A stretch of DNA of 64,000 nucleotides from Bacteroidota bacterium (GTDB lineage Bacteria > Bacteroidota > Bacteroidia > Chitinophagales > BACL12), in contig JADKAC010000002.1 of the NCBI GenBank assembly GCA_016715425.1, positions 309,501 through 373,500 on the forward strand, written 5' to 3'. The notes beneath the pieces are model-generated. The model was given only the letters and a program-made list of their open reading frames with translations. It was not told where the DNA came from and did not search any database. This document shows positions 51,375-61,103 of the stretch, in pieces. The translations under genes and the position numbers were made by a program. The first letter of the stretch is position 1; each line of letters begins with the position of its first letter.

Positions 51375-52796
51375 ATGTCAACACCTAAAAATATATTCAG
51401 TCACTGGCCTCCGGTTAGCAAGCAGGAATGGCTGGAACAAATTCGGAAAGATTTGAAAGGCGCCGATTTTAATAAAGCATTAGTTTCAGAATACAGCAAT
51501 ATTCCGGTACAACCAATTTATACAAAAGAAGATATTCCTGAGTCAGAACAATTTGGCGATGATGATTTCGAGGACATGATGGAATTTGAAGAGGAAGGCC
51601 AAGCCATCACATGGAGTGTATGCCGAGAATTAAATTTTAATTCTGAAAGTGATATTTATTCTTTGGGTGATGCTGAAATAAATAATGGTGCAATGTGTAT
51701 TCGCATAAGCGGTGATGTTGCTTTATTTCTGAAACATTTCCGCATGGTGCGTCCGGATGCAACTCATTTTACTCTAAGTATAAATAATGATCTTTCGGAA
51801 AGTGAAATAGTTTCTCAGTATCGTGATTTAATAAACAACATAAGCGGACATCAATTATTTATTACTGCTATCGAATTTAATCCTATTGGCTATTGGATGA
51901 AAACAGGAACAATGCAGGAAAAAGAATCTTCCTTTAATCATCTTGCAGATTTATATTTTAAATTGTCACCCAAGTTGCATGATTGCAAACTATTTCATGT
52001 AGATGCAACAATTACTGCAGAAGCCGGTGCCGATATTATACAACAATTAGGATATGCACTTGCAATGGCTGTGGAATATATTTCTGCACTTTCAAAACGC
52101 AATGTTCCAATTGAAGAGATTTTTCCATTGATGCATTTTCGAATGAGTATTGGTGGAGAATATTTTTTTGAAATTGCAAAATTGCAAGCATTTCAAAGGC
52201 TATGGATAAATCTGCTTACAGCTTATATTCCGGATACAGATTATATAGCACCTGCATATATTCATGCCGTAGTTACGCAAACAAATATTACAGCGGAAGA
52301 TGCACATACAAACTTATTGCGCAACACTACAGAAGCGATGAGTGCAATATTAGGTGGATGTGAAGTGCTGAGTATTTTACCTTATGATTTGCATTGCAAA
52401 ACAAAAGATGAAAATGCAGAACGACTTGCTTTAAATATTCAGCATTTACTGCGCTATGAATCGTATTTAGATAAGTATAAAAATATGGCTGATGGCGCTT
52501 ATTATTTAGAATCACTTACCACAACTATTGCAGAAGATGCATGGAATTATTTTGTTGAAATTCAAAATAGCGGTGGATTTATTTTTAATCTGGAATCAGG
52601 AAATATTCAACAAGCAATTCGCAAAAGCAGAGAACAAAAACAAGCTGCATTTGATAGTGAAAAAATAAAATTAGTTGGCGTAAATGTATTTGAAAATAAT
52701 AATGAAACTTTTGAAGCAGCAGAAGAAGTAATATCAAATAATACCAATACTGCTTTTGAACCGATAACACCATTTCATTTTAAAAGAAATAAATAA
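51375..52796 (+). CDS. mutA: Methylmalonyl-CoA mutase small subunit
   Basis: The non-catalytic (beta) subunit of the heterodimeric B12-dependent mutase that interconverts methylmalonyl-CoA and succinyl-CoA. From ATG 51375 it has 473 residues (MSTPKNIFSHWPPVSKQEW). It carries a TIM-barrel-like domain (FSLSINNDL, ITAIEFNPIGYW, HVDATITAEAGADIIQQLGYALA, and HFRMSIGGEYFFEIAKLQAFQRLW) and lacks a full C-terminal B12 domain. It starts a pair with mutB, 4 bp apart. Sequence motifs match the family well. Confidence 0.92.
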   Translation: MSTPKNIFSHWPPVSKQEWLEQIRKDLKGADFNKALVSEYSNIPVQPIYTKEDIPESEQFGDDDFEDMMEFEEEGQAITWSVCRELNFNSESDIYSLGDAEINNGAMCIRISGDVALFLKHFRMVRPDATHFTLSINNDLSESEIVSQYRDLINNISGHQLFITAIEFNPIGYWMKTGTMQEKESSFNHLADLYFKLSPKLHDCKLFHVDATITAEAGADIIQQLGYALAMAVEYISALSKRNVPIEEIFPLMHFRMSIGGEYFFEIAKLQAFQRLWINLLTAYIPDTDYIAPAYIHAVVTQTNITAEDAHTNLLRNTTEAMSAILGGCEVLSILPYDLHCKTKDENAERLALNIQHLLRYESYLDKYKNMADGAYYLESLTTTIAEDAWNYFVEIQNSGGFIFNLESGNIQQAIRKSREQKQAAFDSEKIKLVGVNVFENNNETFEAAEEVISNNTNTAFEPITPFHFKRNK

Positions 52797-52800
52797 TTGC

Positions 52801-54873
52801 ATGCGTCCGGATTTTAAAAATATTTCCTACAAAAATTATAAACCATTCAAGTCTGCAACAAATGCAGAACAAATTCCTGAAACATTGCAACAAGCTGCAG
52901 CGGGGATTGTACCCTTTTTACGTGGACCATATTCTACAATGTATGTGATGCGCCCCTGGACAATTCGTCAATACGCAGGATTTTCTACAGCAGAAAAAAG
53001 CAATGCATTTTATCGCAGAAATTTAGCAGCCGGACAAAAAGGACTATCTGTTGCATTTGATCTTGCTACTCATCGTGGTTATGACAGCGATAACGAACGT
53101 GTGTTGGGCGATGTAGGAATGGCAGGTGTTGCAATAGATTCCGTTGAGGACATGAAAATTTTATTCGATCAGATTCCATTGGATAAAATGAGTGTGAGCA
53201 TGACGATGAATGGTGCGGTAATTCCAATTCTTGCATTTTATATTATTGCTGCAGAAGAACAAGGTGTAACTCCGGATAAATTAGAAGGCACAATTCAAAA
53301 TGATATTCTGAAAGAATTTATGGTGCGCAATACATACATCTATCCGCCCACACCAAGTATGCGCATTGTTGCAGATATTTTTAAATATACCAGCAAGCAT
53401 ATGCCGAAATTCAATAGCATAAGTATTTCAGGATATCATATGCAGGAAGCAGGAGCAACATCTGCAATTGAATTAGCTTATACACTTGCCGATGGATTAG
53501 AATATGTGCGAACAGGTATTGCAGCAGGTTTAGATATTGATGATTTTGCACCACGTATTTCCTTTTTCTGGGGAATAGGTATGGATCATTTTCGTGAGAT
53601 TGCTAAGATGCGTGCAGCCAGATTATTATGGGCAAATATGATTCAACAATTCAATCCAAAAAATCCAAAGTCGTTAATGTTGCGCACACATTGTCAAACA
53701 AGTGGATGGAGTTTAACGGAACAAGATCCATTTAATAATGTAGCCCGCACTTGTATAGAAGCATTAGCTGCTGTGTTGGGTGGAACACAATCATTACATA
53801 CAAATTCATTAGATGAAGCGATTGCATTACCTACAGATTTTTCTGCACGTATTGCACGCAATACTCAATTGTATTTGCAAATGGAAACTGGTATTTGTAA
53901 AACAGTGGATCCCTGGGGAGGAAGTATTCAATTAGAAAAATTAACAGAAGAAATTGCAAATGAAGCATGGCAATTAATTGAAGAAACAGAAAAACTTGGC
54001 GGCATTGCAAAAGCAATAGAAGCAGGTATTCCGAAATTGCGCATTGAAGAAGCCGCAGCAAGAAAACAAGGTCGTATTGATGCTGGTAAAGATTTTATTA
54101 TTGGTGTAAATGCATTTGCTACGGATAATAAAACAGCTATTGAATTATTGGAAGTAGATAATTCTGCTGTGCGCAATCAGCAAATAGAAAGATTGCAATT
54201 CGTAAAAAATAATCGAGATAATGAAAAAGTAAATGCCAGTTTAAATGCAATCACTCAATGTGCAGAAAATGATAATGGAAATTTATTGGAGCTTGCAATT
54301 AATGCGGCTAGAGAAAGAGCAACATTAGGTGAAATTTCCATGGCAATGGAATACGTATTTGGCCGATATAAAGCAAATACGCAAACAGTTTCGGGTGTAT
54401 ATCAAAATGAAATGGGCATGAACGAAAATTTTATTAAAGCAAAAGAACTCAGCGATGCATTTGCAGATAAAGCAGGACGCAGACCACGCATTCTTGTTTG
54501 CAAGCTCGGGCAAGACGGACATGATCGTGGAATAAAAGTGATTGCCTCCGGATTTGCAGATATTGGATTTGATGTGGACATCGGTCCATTATTTCAAACA
54601 CCAGCAGAAGCAGTGAAACAAGCTATTGAAAACGATGTGCATGTGATTGGAATTTCTTCTTTAGCGGCAGGACATAAAACATTGGTGCCACAAGTAATTC
54701 AACAATTACAAGAGCAGGGCAATAATAAAATATTAGTAATTGTGGGCGGAGTAATTCCCGAAAAAGATCATCAGTTTTTAAAAGATGCTGGGTGTACTGC
54801 TATTTTCGGACCGGGTACTGTAATCAGTGAAGCCGCCATTCAACTTATAGAAAAGCTGGATGCTACTGTGTAA
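52801..54873 (+). CDS. mutB: Methylmalonyl-CoA mutase large subunit
   Basis: The catalytic subunit. Residues about 1-540 form the substrate-binding TIM barrel (RPWTIRQYAGFSTAEKSNAFYRRNL, GLSVAFDLATHRGYDSDN, ISISGYHMQEAGATS, FFWGIGMDHFREIAKMRAAR). The C-terminal B12 domain has the signature LGQDGHDRG (DxHxxG) near residues 573-581, with GGVIPEKD later. Its length of 690 is normal. Together with mutA and the epimerase at 62.4 kb it closes the propionyl-CoA/succinyl-CoA route. No MeaB chaperone gene is seen nearby. Confidence 0.96.
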   Translation: MRPDFKNISYKNYKPFKSATNAEQIPETLQQAAAGIVPFLRGPYSTMYVMRPWTIRQYAGFSTAEKSNAFYRRNLAAGQKGLSVAFDLATHRGYDSDNERVLGDVGMAGVAIDSVEDMKILFDQIPLDKMSVSMTMNGAVIPILAFYIIAAEEQGVTPDKLEGTIQNDILKEFMVRNTYIYPPTPSMRIVADIFKYTSKHMPKFNSISISGYHMQEAGATSAIELAYTLADGLEYVRTGIAAGLDIDDFAPRISFFWGIGMDHFREIAKMRAARLLWANMIQQFNPKNPKSLMLRTHCQTSGWSLTEQDPFNNVARTCIEALAAVLGGTQSLHTNSLDEAIALPTDFSARIARNTQLYLQMETGICKTVDPWGGSIQLEKLTEEIANEAWQLIEETEKLGGIAKAIEAGIPKLRIEEAAARKQGRIDAGKDFIIGVNAFATDNKTAIELLEVDNSAVRNQQIERLQFVKNNRDNEKVNASLNAITQCAENDNGNLLELAINAARERATLGEISMAMEYVFGRYKANTQTVSGVYQNEMGMNENFIKAKELSDAFADKAGRRPRILVCKLGQDGHDRGIKVIASGFADIGFDVDIGPLFQTPAEAVKQAIENDVHVIGISSLAAGHKTLVPQVIQQLQEQGNNKILVIVGGVIPEKDHQFLKDAGCTAIFGPGTVISEAAIQLIEKLDATV

Positions 54874-54904
54874 TACATATTCCTAATAATCAAATAATTT
54901 ATTC

Positions 54905-54937
54905 ATTGCTCATTTCTGAAATAGCAATTATTTTTAT
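54905..54937 (+). terminator. Terminator after mutB
   Basis: ATTGCT-(C)-ATTT pairs with AAATAGCAAT (10 bp with a bulged C) around loop CTG, followed by TATTTTTAT, 32 bases past the stop codon. Confidence 0.5.
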
Positions 54938-55047
54938 CTTCATTCACACTAATTATTATTAATCGAAAATTGATTTTCATGAAGAATGCAATTCACATTC
55001 ATTTAAAATTTCAATTCCATATTTTTACAAATAGAAGCTAACTCATT

Positions 55048-57699
55048 ATGGCAAAGAATAAGGAAGAAAAAAAAGAAGAAAAAAAACGTTTCAAGTTTAA
55101 AGAGATGAAAGTGTATGGTTCGCTGGAAAACTTTTTTGGCAATCAGAAAAATTATCGCATTGTATATGAAGAAACGGAAGCAACTTATATAAATGTAGAA
55201 GTACAATTATATAATATTCTATTTGATGAATCTGCATGGTCTGCAAAAATAAAAGTACGTTGCTCGGAATATTATGGCGACAAAGAAATATGTTTAGTAG
55301 AGAAAGATTTGCAGGTAGAGCCTGACCAAAATATTATTTATCTGCGTGAAGGATGGGGAACACCTACTGCCGGTTTCTGGAAAAAAGGAACTTATAAATG
55401 GGAGGTGTTTATTGACGAAGAAATAATTGGCACCAATTATTTTTATATCACTAATAAAGGAATAGTTACTGCGAATTACAATCCGTATTTTGAAATAAAT
55501 GCAATTCGTCTATATGAAAGTCCAAAAAATAATTTACCCAAAGAACAAAGAAAATATTTAGTAGAATTTGATACTAAAACAGCGAGATATATTTCTGTAG
55601 AATTGGATTTAAAGAATTTAATAACCGATGAAAAATATTTTCCATTAGAATTAAATTTTTTCTTTTTTAATGATACACATCAACTGAAAGGCATGGCAAG
55701 TTGGTTTGAACATATCAGCGACAACAGAAAAAATATCGTGTTAGATGCAGGATATGGTGCAGACACTCAAGGCTTTTGGTTCCCCGATTTCTACACTTGC
55801 GAAATTGTTTTTATGGATACCATTATCGCAATTGTGCCCTTTATCGTAGGTGAAAAAAATGTAGAACTTGTTGGCGATCCAACATGGCTCAGTGGTACAG
55901 ATGAAGAAGAAATAATTGCCAAACCCAAATCCGAATCAGCAGAAAAAACTCTCGCAGAAGCATTAGAAGAATTAAATGCATTGATTGGATTACAATCAGT
56001 AAAAAAACAAGTTGAAGAATTAATTACCTATTTGCAATTTTTAAAAATAAGAAGAGATAAAGGATTTGAAGAGGATAATAAATTAAATTTAAATATGGTT
56101 TTTACCGGTAATCCCGGCACAGGAAAAACTACAGTTGCAAGATTAATTTGCAAACTATATGCAGCGATGGGTTTATTGAAAAAAAGTGAAGTAACAGAAG
56201 TAAGTCGTGTGGATTTAGTGGGAGAATTTATTGGGCAGACGGCACCAAAAACCCGAGCGATGATTGAAGAAGCACGAGGCGGAATTTTATTTGTGGATGA
56301 AGCATATTCACTCACATCACGAGGTGATGATGGGAAAGATTTTGGAAAGGAAGTGATTGAAGTTATTATTAAAGAAATGAGTGATGGCCCTGGAGATATC
56401 GCATTTATTTTTGCAGGATATCCAAAAGAAATGCGTCAGTTTTTGGATTCAAATCCCGGGCTTTCATCTCGTATCGGAAACGTAATTCATTATCCAGATT
56501 ATACGCCGGATGAATTAATGCAAATAGCAGATTACGCTGCAAATCTTCGTGGCGTTACAATTAATGAAGCTGCAAAAACATACATGCACATGAAAGTGGT
56601 AGAGTTGTATCGCAATCGTGATGAAAAATTCGGCAATGCTCGATTAATAAATTCTGTAGTTGAGGAAGGCAAGCAAAATATGGCGTTGCGATTAATGAAA
56701 CATACCGATTTAGCTGATAAAACAAATGAAGAACTTTCTACCATTTTATTGGAAGATATAGATGTAATATTTGGTAGCGGAAGTAATACATCAGTTGAAT
56801 TACCTATTGATGAAGCACTATTAACAGATGCATTAAATCAGTTAAAAGAGTTGGTGGGTTTATCCAATGTAAAGAATGATATTGAAGAAATAGTAAAGCT
56901 TGTAAGATATTATAAGGAGATAAATCGTGATGTAAAAAAAGCCTTTTCTATGCACACTGTTTTTACAGGAAATCCCGGAACAGGAAAAACTACGGTTGCA
57001 AGAATTCTTGTACAAATTTATAAAGCACTGGGAATTTTAGAACGAGGGCATTTAATTGAAACAGATCGCAAAGGTTTAGTTGCAGGATATCTTGGACAAA
57101 CTGCAATACAAACGGAAGCATTAATTCAGGAAGCAATGGGTGGTGGATTATTTATTGATGAGGCTTATGCACTAACTGAAGGTGGTGATTCGTATGGCAA
57201 AGAAGCGATAGAAACTTTATTGAAACGCATGGAAGATTTTCGTGGTGAATTTATTGTGATTGTTGCAGGCTATACAGAAGAGATGCAACGATTCTTAGAT
57301 TCCAATCCGGGATTAAAATCCAGGTTTGATAAATTCATTCATTTTGAAGATTACAGTGCAGAGGAATTATTTATGATTGCAGAAAAATTATTTGCAAAAG
57401 AATCACTTGCATTAAATGAAAAAGCTGCAGAAATTTTAAAAGAACACATCGCCAAACTATTATTGACCCGCAATAAATATTTTGGAAATGCACGCACTAT
57501 GCGCAAGCTTGTAATTGATATTACACATAAGCAAAATCTACGTATGGCTTCGCTAAGTTCTGCGGATCGCAAACCGGAATTAATTAAAACAATTACTCCG
57601 GAAGATATCAGTGCATTTACACTTACTCCGGAAACTCAAGCAAGGCCGGGCATTGGATTTAAATTGTCAGGTAATCCTATTCCAAAGCCGGAGGTTTAA
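55048..57699 (+). CDS. Twin-AAA (CbxX/CfqX-type) ATPase with duplicated N-terminal beta domains
   Basis: An 883-residue cytoplasmic protein. Residues about 1-140 and 145-275 are two homologous beta-rich domains: GWGTPTAGFWKKGTYKWEVFIDEEIIG and GYGADTQGFWFPDFYTCEIVFMDTIIA line up. Then two complete AAA modules of the CbxX/CfqX family follow, each with GNPGTGKTTVARL/I Walker A (about 353-361 and 645-653), Walker B (GGILFVDEAYSL and GGLFIDEAYALT), DSNPGLxSR sensor and FGNAR region. The family includes Rubisco activases and the EccA ATPase of type VII secretion. No Rubisco or ESX gene is near, so the client is unknown. Confidence 0.85.
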   Translation: MAKNKEEKKEEKKRFKFKEMKVYGSLENFFGNQKNYRIVYEETEATYINVEVQLYNILFDESAWSAKIKVRCSEYYGDKEICLVEKDLQVEPDQNIIYLREGWGTPTAGFWKKGTYKWEVFIDEEIIGTNYFYITNKGIVTANYNPYFEINAIRLYESPKNNLPKEQRKYLVEFDTKTARYISVELDLKNLITDEKYFPLELNFFFFNDTHQLKGMASWFEHISDNRKNIVLDAGYGADTQGFWFPDFYTCEIVFMDTIIAIVPFIVGEKNVELVGDPTWLSGTDEEEIIAKPKSESAEKTLAEALEELNALIGLQSVKKQVEELITYLQFLKIRRDKGFEEDNKLNLNMVFTGNPGTGKTTVARLICKLYAAMGLLKKSEVTEVSRVDLVGEFIGQTAPKTRAMIEEARGGILFVDEAYSLTSRGDDGKDFGKEVIEVIIKEMSDGPGDIAFIFAGYPKEMRQFLDSNPGLSSRIGNVIHYPDYTPDELMQIADYAANLRGVTINEAAKTYMHMKVVELYRNRDEKFGNARLINSVVEEGKQNMALRLMKHTDLADKTNEELSTILLEDIDVIFGSGSNTSVELPIDEALLTDALNQLKELVGLSNVKNDIEEIVKLVRYYKEINRDVKKAFSMHTVFTGNPGTGKTTVARILVQIYKALGILERGHLIETDRKGLVAGYLGQTAIQTEALIQEAMGGGLFIDEAYALTEGGDSYGKEAIETLLKRMEDFRGEFIVIVAGYTEEMQRFLDSNPGLKSRFDKFIHFEDYSAEELFMIAEKLFAKESLALNEKAAEILKEHIAKLLLTRNKYFGNARTMRKLVIDITHKQNLRMASLSSADRKPELIKTITPEDISAFTLTPETQARPGIGFKLSGNPIPKPEV

Positions 57700-57784
57700 C
57701 AAGATTGACAAAACAATAATATTATTTTATTAAATTTTTAAATTTCTTTAATCTTCGTTAAACATTACTTCTAAATAGTCAAAA

Positions 57785-57792
57785 TAGCTTTG
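57785..57792 (+). promoter_or_regulatory. -7 box of the outer-membrane barrel gene
   Basis: TAGCTTTG matches TAnnTTTG exactly and lies 20 bp before the ATG at 57813; no TTG is seen at the expected -33 position. Confidence 0.5.
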
Positions 57793-57812
57793 CATTTCAA
57801 ACAAAGACTATT

Positions 57813-58988
57813 ATGAAAAACACTTACATCGTAATTAAATTAATTATCGTGTGTACATCGGCTGCCTTTATATTGATGGCAAATATTCAGGGAGTAAATG
57901 CACAAGGTTGTGTATCAGTCCGCTCACTAACCGGAGAAGTTTCTTCAGGTAATAATGTTCTCGACAAAGGTGATATGCAAATTGGATTAGGCTATCGCTA
58001 TTTCCATTCCTATAAACACTTTAGAGGGACTGAGGAAGAAATATATCGGGTGGATGAAGGTACTGATGTTAGAAATGATGTGAATGCATTTGACTTGATA
58101 TATACATATGGAATTAATCAGCAATGGAGCGCCACAGTGGATTTGCCATATACTTTTAATTACCGTTCATCGAAGTATGAACATGGTAATGATCCGGCAA
58201 CTGGAGTAGATGTACGTAAAGCCACACATTCAAATGGCATTGGAGATATCCGTTTACAAGCAGATAGATGGATGTTGGATACATATAAAGAAAATCTAAA
58301 AGGCAACTTCAGTCTTGGTGCAGGTATTAAATTTCCTACCGGAAACTTTGCTTTTCAAGATACATTTTATTACATAGGAAACGAAGGTGCAAATGTATTT
58401 AAGGAAGTTGACCAATCCATTCAATTAGGCGATGGTGGTTGGGGCTTCAGCTTACAAACTCAAGGATATGCTCAATTAGAAACAGAGCAGTGGTTTGTCT
58501 ATTACAGCATATATTATCTGTTTACTCCGGGAGATACGTTATCATGGCAAAAAAGAGTGGACAAAATAGATCCGGCAAATCCACCAGCGGTAAATTATTC
58601 TATACCTGATCAATTTTTAATTCGTGGAGGTTTTACTTATTCGCCATCAAGATTTGCAGGCATGGCATTTAATCTGGGATTCCGATTCGAAGGAATTCCA
58701 GTAACGGATGCTTTTGGCGAAACAAATGGTAGAAGAAGACCAGGTAAAGTTGCGGCTATTGACCCGGGAGCTACTTACATTGCAGGCAATCATATTTTTT
58801 CATTGAGTGTACCAATTTCGGTGTATCGTAACCGTACCCAAAGTGTGCAAGATATAGAAAGACAACAAGTAGATCCGGGCCCTCCAGGTGATCCACGTCA
58901 TGGTGATGCTGCATTTTCAGACTATACTGTATTCTTTAATTACAGCTACCGCTTATTTAATAAAAAGCATCATGATATGATGGAATAA
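57813..58988 (+). CDS. Predicted outer-membrane beta-barrel transporter-like protein
   Basis: A 391-residue exported protein (signal about 1-31, cleavage near VNAQG). The rest alternates polar and aromatic residues in strand-like patterns (LGYRYFHSYKHF, LIYTYGINQQWSATVDLPYTF, NFSLGAGIKFPTG, FNLGFRFEGIPVTDAFGETNGRRRPG) and ends in YTVFFNYSYRLF, as in a barrel closing strand. It looks like a transporter-type barrel (the meta-pathway phenol degradation family is one candidate), but the substrate is unknown. It is followed after 43 bp by a small lipoprotein gene, so the two may be co-transcribed. Confidence 0.68.
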   Translation: MKNTYIVIKLIIVCTSAAFILMANIQGVNAQGCVSVRSLTGEVSSGNNVLDKGDMQIGLGYRYFHSYKHFRGTEEEIYRVDEGTDVRNDVNAFDLIYTYGINQQWSATVDLPYTFNYRSSKYEHGNDPATGVDVRKATHSNGIGDIRLQADRWMLDTYKENLKGNFSLGAGIKFPTGNFAFQDTFYYIGNEGANVFKEVDQSIQLGDGGWGFSLQTQGYAQLETEQWFVYYSIYYLFTPGDTLSWQKRVDKIDPANPPAVNYSIPDQFLIRGGFTYSPSRFAGMAFNLGFRFEGIPVTDAFGETNGRRRPGKVAAIDPGATYIAGNHIFSLSVPISVYRNRTQSVQDIERQQVDPGPPGDPRHGDAAFSDYTVFFNYSYRLFNKKHHDMME

Positions 58989-59031
58989 ACTTTTGCTATA
59001 AAAAAATAATATCAAACGAAAAAATAAAAAA

Positions 59032-59268
59032 ATGAAAAATATATTCTTATTACTTATACTTTTTGCTATGGCTTTTGGAGTTTCTTCATGTGCTAAAAAT
59101 GCAACTTGCGAATGCACTACAAAAGAAACTCGTAATGATAACGGCAATGTAATCAGTTCAGAAAAAAATGTATATCATAATGCTGGAAACGATCCCACTT
59201 GTGATGATTGGGAAGATATAACTGTGAATGATTCCACTACTATTACCACTACTTGTAAATCAATTTAA
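59032..59268 (+). CDS. Small lipoprotein
   Basis: A 78-residue protein with a lipoprotein signal: FLLLILFAMAFGVSSC with Cys20 as lipid residue. The mature part has five cysteines (CAKNATCECTTKE, DPTCDDW, TTTCKSI), probably forming disulfides, and is Asn/Thr rich. Family unknown. It precedes a strong bidirectional terminator. Confidence 0.72.
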   Translation: MKNIFLLLILFAMAFGVSSCAKNATCECTTKETRNDNGNVISSEKNVYHNAGNDPTCDDWEDITVNDSTTITTTCKSI

Positions 59269-59313
59269 ATATAGGGATCATAAAATAACCTGATTACTCA
59301 ATGGACTAATTAA

Positions 59314-59347
59314 AAAAAAGCAATCTGTTAATTCAGATTGCTTTTTT
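59314..59347. terminator. Bidirectional terminator shared by lipoprotein and pirin genes
   Basis: A perfect 14-bp stem (A6-GCAATCTG / CAGATTGC-T6) with six-base loop. It has A-run and T-run on both sides, so it can stop transcripts from either strand. Its right end covers the first two bases of the pirin stop codon at 59346-59348. Confidence 0.85.
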
Positions 59348-60203
59348 AATAGGTTAATATCCCCATTTTCCCTGCCTGATAATCACGCACCGCTTCCATT
59401 AATTCTGTTTGATTATTCATAACAAAAGGTCCATAGCTTGCAACAGGTTCATCAATAGGAGTACCACTCAATAACAGAAAATCACTGTTTTCTAATCCTT
59501 TTACAGAAATAAATTCACCTTCATTTTCAAAGATGGCAATGAATCCTTCTTTTGCATGATGCTTACCATTTATCTCCACAAATCCATTTAATACATAGAG
59601 CATTAAATTATGTCCTGCCGGCATTTTAATTTCGTCATACTTATCCTTATTCAAAATCACATGTAAAGCATTCACGGGAGTAAAGGTTTTTGCAACTCCT
59701 TTCAATTCATTCCACTCTCCTGCAATCACTCTTATTTTTAAATCCTCATCATCACTGATATAAACCGGAATTGTTTCTGATTTAATATCCTGATAATTTG
59801 GTGTCGCCATTTTATTTTTTTTCGGCAAATTGACCCACAGTTGTACAAGCTGCAAATTGCCACCACTTTCAATAAATTCTTTGGTAGCTTCTTCGCTATG
59901 AACGATACCCATACCTGCAGTCATCCATTGCACATCTCCGGATTTTAAAAATCCTTCATTGCCTCTGGAATCCCGATGATGCAATTCACCTTCAAATAAA
60001 AATGTTATCGGTTCAAAACCACGATGCGGGTGTGGTGAAACAGCAAAGTCCACTTCACCCGCAGGAATGTTTAATTTTTTAAAATGATGTAATAATAAAA
60101 ATGGACTTACTTGCTCCACACTTTTAATTGGCAATGCTTGTAAAACATCTGATTTACCAAGTTTAATTGTATCGGCTTGAAAAACATATTGGACGTTGCG
60201 CAT
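59346..60203 (-). CDS. Pirin family protein (YhhW-like)
   Basis: A 285-residue two-cupin protein. The N-terminal cupin contains the metal-binding HPHRGFEPITFLFEGELHHRDSRG (about 57-80) and the Glu in GIVHSE (about 98-103), with GDVQWMTAGMG. Pirins act as quercetinases or co-regulators; here no context shows which. Monocistronic by position, and its stop codon lies inside the shared terminator. Confidence 0.9.
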   Translation of the reverse strand: MRNVQYVFQADTIKLGKSDVLQALPIKSVEQVSPFLLLHHFKKLNIPAGEVDFAVSPHPHRGFEPITFLFEGELHHRDSRGNEGFLKSGDVQWMTAGMGIVHSEEATKEFIESGGNLQLVQLWVNLPKKNKMATPNYQDIKSETIPVYISDDEDLKIRVIAGEWNELKGVAKTFTPVNALHVILNKDKYDEIKMPAGHNLMLYVLNGFVEINGKHHAKEGFIAIFENEGEFISVKGLENSDFLLLSGTPIDEPVASYGPFVMNNQTELMEAVRDYQAGKMGILTY

Positions 60204-60318
60204 AAAATTTTTTATTTAAGAGTAATAATTAAGGAATTAAGAATACAAGATGTATTAAATGAAAGAACCCTCCACAATTTCTTGCAAGAGGGCCCACTAG
60301 TATGAACAGAAGTTTGAT

Positions 60319-60645
60319 TTAAACCGCAAAACTTTCGCCGCAACCACAAGTCCGGGAAGCATTTGGATTACTGAAATGAAATCCTTTGCCATTTAACCCG
60401 TCGGAGTATTCCAGCGTAGTATCACATAAATATAGAAAACTTTTTAAATCTGTAACTAATTTGAGCCCTCTGTCTTCAAATACCTGATCGTTTGCACGGC
60501 TTTCATTATCAAAATCCATTTTATAGGATAACCCACTGCATCCACCACCAACTACTGAAACCCGGATAAAAAAATCATCTCCTACCCCGGCTTCACTCAT
60601 CAGGTGAGTAACTTTCTCTTTCGCTTTTTCGCTGATAAAGATCAT
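60319..60645 (-). CDS. iscA: Iron-sulfur assembly A-type carrier
   Basis: A 108-residue A-type carrier that delivers iron-sulfur clusters to client proteins. The three conserved Cys are in GGGCSGLSYKM (about 34-44) and CGCGESF at the C terminus. Start ATG at 60645 shares one base with the stop of iscU, so the two are translationally coupled. Could also be called SufA or ErpA by sequence; the iscSU context decides. IscR, HscBA and Fdx are absent here. Confidence 0.93.
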   Translation of the reverse strand: MIFISEKAKEKVTHLMSEAGVGDDFFIRVSVVGGGCSGLSYKMDFDNESRANDQVFEDRGLKLVTDLKSFLYLCDTTLEYSDGLNGKGFHFSNPNASRTCGCGESFAV

Positions 60646-61064
60646 TAGTGTACTATTTTTTCATCCAATTTTAATTCGGGCATTCCATTTTTCTTTCTGT
60701 AATCATTAATCGCTGCTTTGATTGCATCTTCTGCTAAAACAGAACAGTGAATCTTTACAGGAGGTAATGCGAGTTCTTCTACAATATCCATGTTGTCAAT
60801 TGTTAGAGCTTCGTCAATGGATTTGCCTTTAAGCCATTCCGTAGCCAAACTTGAAGAAGCAATTGCAGAACCACAACCAAAGGTTTTAAACTTTGCATCG
60901 GTAATAAGCAGTGAATCAGGATCCACTTCTATTTGCAGACGCATCACATCGCCGCATTCAGGAGCCCCCACTAAACCGGTTCCTACTTTTTCGGATTTAA
61001 TGTCAAGTGTTCCCACATTTTGTGGGTTTTCATAATGATCGAGTACTTTCTTTGAGTATGCCAT
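60645..61064 (-). CDS. iscU: Iron-sulfur cluster scaffold protein
   Basis: Scaffold on which [2Fe-2S]/[4Fe-4S] clusters are built from sulfur given by IscS. The 139-residue chain has the three ligands: Cys in GAPECGDVMRLQI (with the conserved Asp), Cys in FGCGSAIASSSLATEWL, and Cys in LPPVKIHCSVLAEDAI, the site that contacts the HscA chaperone. It follows iscS by 39 bp and precedes iscA by overlap. Normal length. Confidence 0.96.
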   Translation of the reverse strand: MAYSKKVLDHYENPQNVGTLDIKSEKVGTGLVGAPECGDVMRLQIEVDPDSLLITDAKFKTFGCGSAIASSSLATEWLKGKSIDEALTIDNMDIVEELALPPVKIHCSVLAEDAIKAAINDYRKKNGMPELKLDEKIVH

Positions 61065-61103
61065 AATATCTTATTTAAGTTCTTTTATAATTTATTTGTT
61101 CAA

